Assembly (NCBI GenBank): GCA_964415525.1
Contig: CAYQAS010000090.1
Coordinates: 1-17,598, forward strand
DNA: 17,598 nucleotides
Origin: CAZPUI01 sp964415525
GTDB lineage: Bacteria > Acidobacteriota > Holophagae > Holophagales > Holophagaceae
Direction of reading: 5' to 3'
The notes under the pieces are model-generated. The model had not been told where the DNA came from. It did no database searches and saw only the letters and a program-made list of their open reading frames with translations. Both the position numbers and the translations under genes were made by a program. This document shows, in pieces, positions 13,635 to 17,598 of the stretch. Each line of letters begins with the position of its first letter. Positions within the stretch are counted from its first letter, which is position 1.

Positions 13635-15215
13635 ATGCGCACGACCCTACTGCTCGCCGCACTGCCCGCGATCCTGGTCGCCCAGGAACCCATTGACACT
13701 GCCCTGAACGCGAAGTTGCGGGAAGCGGGCCTCAAGAACGGCCAGGTGATGCGGCTCGTGCATGAACTCTGCGACCACCATGGGCCACGCCTGACGGCCT
13801 CGCCCACCTACAAGGCCGCTGCGGATTGGGCCGTGGCCAAGCTGAAGGGCTGGGGCCTGGAGGCGAAGCAGGAGACCTGGGACTTCGGCCATCCCGGCTG
13901 GAGCAACCAGTGGTGCAGTGCCCATGTGGTGGAGCCCTACCAGGATCCGCTTCCCGTGGAGGTCATCTCCTGGACGCCAGGCACCAAGGGCCTCGTGAAG
14001 GGCACCACGGTGGCACTGACGATCCCCGAGAAGCCCACTGCCGAAACGCTGGAGGCCGCACTGGCCACCGTGAAGGACAAGGTGAAGGGCGCCATCGTGC
14101 TCGTGGGTCCTCACAAGGTCATCCCCCCGGACTTCAAGCCGCGTCCCTTGCGCCAGGAAGAGGCCGCGCTGCGCGAGCGCTTCGATCCGTTCAAGGAGCC
14201 TGTGGCCCGCCCCGGCGGTCCCGGTGAAGCTCCGACGCCCGGCGTGCTCGATGCCAAGGCGGTCGCAGCCCGCATCGACACCTTCCTGGTGGAGCAGAAG
14301 GCCCTCGTGCGTGTGAACGATGGCGCCATGCAGAACGGACAGGTGCGCGCCTTCAACAACCGCACCTACGACATCACCAAGGCCGTGCCCACGGTGGTCA
14401 TGCGCAGCGAGGACTTCGGGCGCCTCTGGCGCATCATGGGCGATGGCGGGCAGCCGAAGTTGGCTTTCGAGATCAAGAACACGGTCCATCCCGAGCTGAC
14501 CCAGGGCATCAACGTGGTCGGCGAGCTAAAGGGCACCGAAAAGCCGGATGAGGTGGTCTACCTCACGGCCCACCTGGACAGCTGGCACACCGCCACCGGC
14601 GCCACGGACAATGGCGCGAACTGCGCCGCGATGATGGAGGCGCTGCGCCTTTTGAAGTCCGCCGGGGCGCAGCCCAAGCGCACCATCCGCGTGGTGCTCT
14701 TCGATGGCGAGGAGCAGGGCTTGCTGGGTGCCACGGCCTACGCCAAGGCCCACTTCGGAACGCCCCAGGCCTGGACGCCGGAGGCGGAGAACGTCGTCGC
14801 CCTCTTCAACATGGATGCCGGGGCAGGACAGTTGCGCGGCCTCAGCCTGAGCGCGCCGAAGGCCACGGGTCTCGCGCTGCACGAGATCCTCGTGCCCTGG
14901 CGTGACCTGGGTGTCGTGGGGGCCGCGTGGTCCAAGAACCGTCCGGCCAAACCGGGCATGGCCGATGTCACCGTGTTCACCCACCACGGCCTCCCTGCCG
15001 GCGGTCCTGGCCAGGACGGTCTCGAATACTTCAACTACACCTGGCACACGAACATCGACAGCTTCGAGCGGATCCTCCCAGAGGACGCCGCCCGCAACGC
15101 CACCGTCCTGGCCAGCGTGGCCTTCCACATCGCCAATCGCCCTGAGCGCCTGCCACGCTGGAAGGTGGAAGAGCTGCCGCCCTTGCCGACGGAGAAAGCT
15201 CCTGAAAAGAAATAG
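13635..15215 (+). CDS. Secreted M28-family zinc metallopeptidase
   Basis: A 526-residue exported aminopeptidase or carboxypeptidase of the M28 family, which uses two zinc ions to cleave terminal residues of peptides. A signal peptide (1-16, cleavage before Q17) is followed by a helical N-terminal part, a long inserted region resembling a PA-type domain (about 105-290), then the catalytic core. Predicted zinc ligands are H313 (TAHLDSW), D325 (GATDNGA, bridging), E360 (GEEQGLLGA, with E359 as general base), D394 (FNMDAG) and H471 (WHTNIDSF). All are present, so it should be active. The C-terminus is proline- and lysine-rich. The ATG at 13635 has GGAGG 4 bases upstream. It stands alone, followed by a hairpin at 15217. 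Substrate specificity cannot be deduced. Confidence 0.93.
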   Translation: MRTTLLLAALPAILVAQEPIDTALNAKLREAGLKNGQVMRLVHELCDHHGPRLTASPTYKAAADWAVAKLKGWGLEAKQETWDFGHPGWSNQWCSAHVVEPYQDPLPVEVISWTPGTKGLVKGTTVALTIPEKPTAETLEAALATVKDKVKGAIVLVGPHKVIPPDFKPRPLRQEEAALRERFDPFKEPVARPGGPGEAPTPGVLDAKAVAARIDTFLVEQKALVRVNDGAMQNGQVRAFNNRTYDITKAVPTVVMRSEDFGRLWRIMGDGGQPKLAFEIKNTVHPELTQGINVVGELKGTEKPDEVVYLTAHLDSWHTATGATDNGANCAAMMEALRLLKSAGAQPKRTIRVVLFDGEEQGLLGATAYAKAHFGTPQAWTPEAENVVALFNMDAGAGQLRGLSLSAPKATGLALHEILVPWRDLGVVGAAWSKNRPAKPGMADVTVFTHHGLPAGGPGQDGLEYFNYTWHTNIDSFERILPEDAARNATVLASVAFHIANRPERLPRWKVEELPPLPTEKAPEKK

Positions 15216-15216
15216 T

Positions 15217-15242
15217 GGCGATCCCGGGGTTGCGGGATCGCC
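15217..15242. terminator. Perfect 10-bp hairpin after the peptidase gene
   Basis: GGCGATCCCG (15217-15226) and CGGGATCGCC (15233-15242) form a perfect 10-bp stem with a 6-base loop, two bases after the TAG stop. No T-run follows on the plus strand, so it may end transcription weakly or protect the 3' end of the mRNA. On the minus strand the stem is followed by a moderately T-rich stretch, but no minus-strand gene is near. Confidence 0.5.
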
Positions 15243-15275
15243 TGGACGAGTGAAGATGCCTCATCGAGGCGCGCC

Positions 15276-15944
15276 ATGACCCATCAGGCCTTCTTCACCC
15301 CAGCCCTTTTCGACTTCCTTCGAGAGCTAAAGGCGAACAACGAACGGGAGTGGTTCCAGGCCCAGAAGGATCGCTTCGACGCCGATGTGAAGGCCCCGAT
15401 GGTGGCCTTCTGCATGGCGCTGGATCCGGCTCTGCAGGGAGTCAGCCGCTTCTATTCAGCGGACCCGCGCACGTCGATCTTCCGTATCCATCGGGATACC
15501 CGCTTCTCCCGGGACAAGTCGCCCTACAAGCTCCACGTGGGCGCCCAGTTTCGCCCTCTCGCGTGTGCCAAAGACGTGCATGCCCCCGGTTTCTACCTGC
15601 AGCTCGAGCCGGACAATTGCTTCGCGGCCACGGGTATCTGGCGTCCGGACAGCGACGCCCTGGGCAGGATTCGGGAGCGCATCGCCTCCGACGAAAAGGC
15701 TTGGAAGGCCGTGAAGAAGGCCGGGCTGGAGATCCAGGGCGAGGCCTTGAAGCGTGTCCCGACTGGCTTTCCTGTGACTCATCCCTGCGCCGAGGACCTC
15801 AAGCGGAAGGACTTTTACACGGTCACGCCCATCACGGAGCGGGAGGTCTGTGCCCCGGAGTTCCTGGATCGCTATCTGACGATCTGTCGCAAGGGGGCTC
15901 CCTTGATGCGGTTCCTGGCCGAGGCGGTGGACCTGCCTTGGTGA
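15276..15944 (+). CDS. DUF2461 family protein
   Basis: A 222-residue protein matching the DUF2461 (TIGR02453) family of unknown biochemical function. Family hallmarks are FDFLRELKANNEREWF (12-27), the basic RIHRDTRFSRDKSPYK (70-85), and the GFYLQLEPDNCFAATGIW strand pair (105-122). Length fits the family norm. No signal peptide or membrane segment is seen, so it is probably cytoplasmic. The ATG at 15276 has GAGG 6 bases upstream; that site lies in the right arm of a small hairpin (GCCTC 15258-15262, GAGGC 15266-15270), which could lower translation. It is 60 bases after the peptidase gene, behind a hairpin, and may be read through from it. The protein family is clear, the role is not. Confidence 0.88.
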   Translation: MTHQAFFTPALFDFLRELKANNEREWFQAQKDRFDADVKAPMVAFCMALDPALQGVSRFYSADPRTSIFRIHRDTRFSRDKSPYKLHVGAQFRPLACAKDVHAPGFYLQLEPDNCFAATGIWRPDSDALGRIRERIASDEKAWKAVKKAGLEIQGEALKRVPTGFPVTHPCAEDLKRKDFYTVTPITEREVCAPEFLDRYLTICRKGAPLMRFLAEAVDLPW

Positions 15945-16024
15945 GGCGATCCTTCTGGCCTGGAGTGGTGCAAATGGCCGCCAATGGCCTTCGTGATGCG
16001 GATCGAGCCGGAGCTTAACCCATC

Positions 16025-16043
16025 GGCGCATCCGGTCTGCGCC
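16025..16043 (+). terminator. Small hairpin downstream of the DUF2461 gene
   Basis: GGCGCA and TGCGCC form a perfect 6-bp stem with a 7-base loop, 80 bases after the stop. There is no T-tract, so it is only a weak terminator candidate. Confidence 0.2.
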
Positions 16044-16150
16044 GTCGCTGAGTATGCCGCTGCAGTGTCTGGAGGGCGCCAGGGACAGAAGGGCCGGGGT
16101 GTTCATGTTTTCCCAGCTCGCCAGCGGGTGGTTGCCTTCAGTGCGTCTGT

Positions 16151-16173
16151 GGCCTCTCCAGGCCGGAGGCCTG
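16151..16173 (+). promoter_or_regulatory. Two mutually exclusive hairpins in the carA leader
   Basis: GGCCTC (16151-16156) can pair with GAGGCC (16166-16171), or CAGGCC (16159-16164) can pair with GGCCTG (16168-16173). The right arms share bases, so only one stem can form at a time. Alternative pairing of this sort occurs in riboregulators, but chance in GC-rich DNA is also possible. Confidence 0.3.
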
Positions 16174-16186
16174 CGGAGCCAAACCT

Positions 16187-16267
16187 GTGAGGGTCTCGGC
16201 CGGTCGCCTGGGGCTGTTGCTGGCACTGAACGCCGTGAATCTGTATGCGTCAGCAGCAAAGGAGTAG
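16187..16267 (+). CDS. Possible 26-residue leader peptide
   Basis: A GTG-initiated frame with GGAG 9 bases upstream encodes an N-terminal basic patch, a hydrophobic core (LGLLLALNAVNLYA) and SAAKE before TAG. It looks like a truncated signal peptide. It may be a leader peptide, a gene remnant or chance. There is no homology evidence, and no run of a regulatory amino acid codon that would suggest classical attenuation. Confidence 0.2.
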   Translation: MRVSAGRLGLLLALNAVNLYASAAKE

Positions 16268-16378
16268 TATCGCCGGGAAGTTCGGGATTTTCGAGTCTGT
16301 TTCATGCATCTCAAGGCAGGTAGGATCGTCGGAACGCCCGGGTGGGAGTCTGGCCTCCTGGGACTACATCGATTCTTT

Positions 16379-16413
16379 CGCCGCTCGGTTGCATGCCGAT
16401 GCGGCGTTTTTTT
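16379..16413 (+). terminator. Intrinsic terminator directly before carA, possible attenuator
   Basis: CGCCGC (16379-16384) pairs with GCGGCG (16401-16406), and TCGG with CCGA extends the stem past one bulged T; loop TTGCATG. Seven T residues (16407-16413) follow at once. The AGGGGG ribosome site of carA starts one base later. So close to the start codon, it either insulates carA from upstream transcripts or, if the promoter lies upstream, works as an attenuator. Confidence 0.85.
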
Positions 16414-16425
16414 AGGGGGTAGAGC

Positions 16426-17586
16426 ATGCGCGCACACCTGATCCTCAAAGACGGAACGGCGTTCCGGGGGCGTGCGCCGCTAGGCTTCGGGGGCAGTGGT
16501 GAGGCCGTCTTTACCACGTCCATGGCCGGCTACCAGGAGATTCTCACGGACCCGAGCTTCGCGGGGCAGATGGTCTGCATGACCTTCCCCGAACAGGGCA
16601 TCTATGGGGTGCATGCCGGTCTGATGGAGGCCGCGCGCCCCTGGGCCACGGGTTTCCTCTGCCGCAGGCTCACGGGCGTTCCGGACCACCATTTCGCCGA
16701 AGGCGACCTCGGCGGATGGCTCAAACGCCACCGGATTCCCGTGATGACGGAGCTGGACACCCGCGCCCTGACGCAATATCTGCGGGATCAGGGCAGCCAG
16801 CCGGGCCTGATCTGGACGGAGGCGGATGGATCCCTACAGGCCGGTGCTGCGGCCGCGCGGGCGCTCCCCGACATGTCGGGCCAGGCCCTCTGCAGCGAGG
16901 TCTGCACGAAGCAGCGGTACGACATCGAGCATGAGCAGGCCCGCTTCCGGGTGGCGGTGCTGGATGGCGGCATCAAGGCCAGCATCCTCAAGCAGCTCTC
17001 CGCCGCGGGCCTCGCGATGGAGGTCTTCCCTTGGGATGCGCCTGCTACGGAGCTTTGTGCGGACCGCTTCCACGGCATCTTTCTGAGCAACGGCCCCGGG
17101 GATCCAGCGGCGCTGCCTGGCATGCAGAAGGAAGTCGCGGCCTGCATTGGGAAGAAGCCCATCTTCGGCATCTGCCTCGGTCACCAGCTGTTGAGCCATG
17201 CCTTTGGCGGCACCACCTTCAAGCTGAAGTTCGGGCACCGCGGCGCCAACCAGCCGGTGCAGGACCTTCTGACAGGCCGTGTCCAAATCAACGGCCCGAA
17301 CCACGGCTTCGCCACGGATGCCGTCAGCCTGGCGCGTCACATCGACGGGACCCCCCGGCCCCGGGCTCCGGCGCCGACCCTCCTGCTTTCGGCGGATCGT
17401 TTATTTCGACGGGACAGATGCGGCGAACTCATACTTCCGGATCTCACTCGTGGTGCGGCAAATGACAGGAGGCTCCGATGGTGTCACCTTTCAAAACCGG
17501 GTGTACCGGGCAGGCGGCGCTTGTATTTGGCGCATGGCTGCTGTCCGTCGCGTCTGTCGCAGCGCAAAATGGACCGGCTGGTCTGA
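16426..17586 (+). pseudogene. carA: carA, carbamoyl-phosphate synthase small subunit, 3' part replaced
   Basis: The glutaminase subunit supplies ammonia to CarB for carbamoyl phosphate, used in pyrimidine and arginine synthesis. Residues 1 to about 305 are normal: the N-terminal CPSase domain (FTTSMAGYQEILTDPSFAGQ, 29-48; ELDTRALTQYLRDQG, 109-123) and the glutaminase core with LSNGPGDP (220-227) and nucleophile C250 (FGICLGHQLL). The family pattern continues through KFGHRGANQPV and PNHGFATD, then stops at about 17340-17350. The remaining 80 residues are unrelated, Pro/Arg-rich, and lack the HPE segment holding the His and Glu of the catalytic triad (H353 and E355 in E. coli). The open frame ends by chance at 17586, inside the next gene. 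The ATG at 16426 has AGGGGG 6 bases before it. The product should have no glutaminase activity. Confidence 0.85.
17341..17477. other. Junction and non-coding stretch after truncated carA
   Basis: carA-like sequence gives way here, first to a C/G-rich run (about 17352-17375) and then to sequence richer in A and T than anything in carA. No inverted repeat, target duplication or transposase end is visible within the window. It seems to be the upstream region of the gene starting at 17478. I could not assign a promoter. Confidence 0.5.
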
Positions 17587-17598
17587 ACGTGACCGGAC
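17478..17598 (+). CDS. Secreted protein of unknown function, 5' end only
   Basis: The first 40 codons of a gene that continues past the window. An ATG at 17478 has AGGAGG 5 bases upstream, the best ribosome site in this part of the window. The product begins with MVSPFKTGCTGQ, then a hydrophobic stretch (AALVFGAWLLSVASVAAQ) typical of a Sec signal peptide, with likely cleavage before or at AAQ, then NGPAGLNVTG. Too little mature sequence is present to name a family. It overlaps the run-on frame of truncated carA in another frame; this frame is the credible one because of its ribosome site and signal peptide. Its upstream region does not belong to carA, which points to a rearrangement or assembly join. 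Confidence 0.65.
   Translation, partial: MVSPFKTGCTGQAALVFGAWLLSVASVAAQNGPAGLNVTG

Larger units (their letters stand above)
15945..16425 (+). promoter_or_regulatory. 481-bp non-coding region and probable carA leader
   Basis: No convincing protein gene lies here. Visible structure: hairpin GGCGCA/TGCGCC (16025-16043), which may end the DUF2461 transcript; two mutually exclusive stems at 16151-16173; a 14-base match at 12 positions to the PyrR-binding consensus ARUCCNGNGAGGYU (16181-16194); a 26-codon GTG reading frame with a hydrophobic core; and an intrinsic terminator ending 12 bases before the carA ATG. Together these suggest a transcript leader with attenuation. I could not assign a promoter. 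Confidence 0.45.

Noticed and set aside
17031..17465. Frameshift rather than loss of the carA 3' end
   Set aside because: The other two forward frames past 17346 were read by eye; neither gives the expected HPE segment or other CarA sequence, so a simple frameshift does not explain the break.
1..17598. CRISPR array, transposase, integrase, toxin-antitoxin pair or phage-defence system
   Set aside because: No spaced repeats and no protein with the matching motifs were seen; most of the window is ordinary chromosomal gene content.

Overview
The window is GC-rich and densely coded. Its gene content suggests an Acidobacteriota-like bacterium, possibly of the Holophaga/Geothrix type. That placement is only an impression from gene mix and codon use, since no rRNA or other marker gene is present.

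Left part (1-5940, minus strand): a tight chemosensory operon. In transcription order it encodes a membrane MCP-type signalling protein without HAMP (5940-4792), CheY (4784-4416), a STAS-domain protein (4391-4062), CheA (4062-1912), CheW (1791-1234) and a classical MCP with a four-helix-bundle-like sensor and three HAMP-like segments that runs off the left edge. Two members are unusual. CheA carries a tandem pair of MshEN-like (c-di-GMP-binding type) motifs between its P2-like region and its dimerisation domain. The HAMP-less MCP has an FQDRTSQ helix near its C-terminus that resembles the catalytic helix of the CheY phosphatase CheZ.

Middle left (5941-8960): a copper-handling operon on the minus strand, copZ - csoR - copA, with a G/C-tract inverted repeat upstream that looks like a CsoR operator. 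The 3' end of copA is duplicated: an exact 89-bp direct repeat flanks a 70-bp segment holding two hairpins, just upstream of the chemosensory operon.

Middle right (8962-15944, mostly plus strand): a DAO-type FAD oxidoreductase; a 1018-residue beta-propeller/Y_Y_Y sensor histidine kinase with no response regulator in the window; a small convergent membrane protein with a zinc-ribbon-like tail whose stop overlaps that of the kinase; a secreted M28-family metallopeptidase; and a DUF2461 protein.

Right end (15945-17598): a 481-bp non-coding stretch with several possible hairpins and a strong intrinsic terminator directly before carA, suggesting leader attenuation. carA loses homology at about 17340-17350, before the HxE part of the glutaminase triad. 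Unrelated sequence follows, with the start of a gene for a secreted protein at 17478. This is either a real rearrangement or an assembly join.

No tRNA, rRNA, CRISPR array, transposase or integrase was seen.
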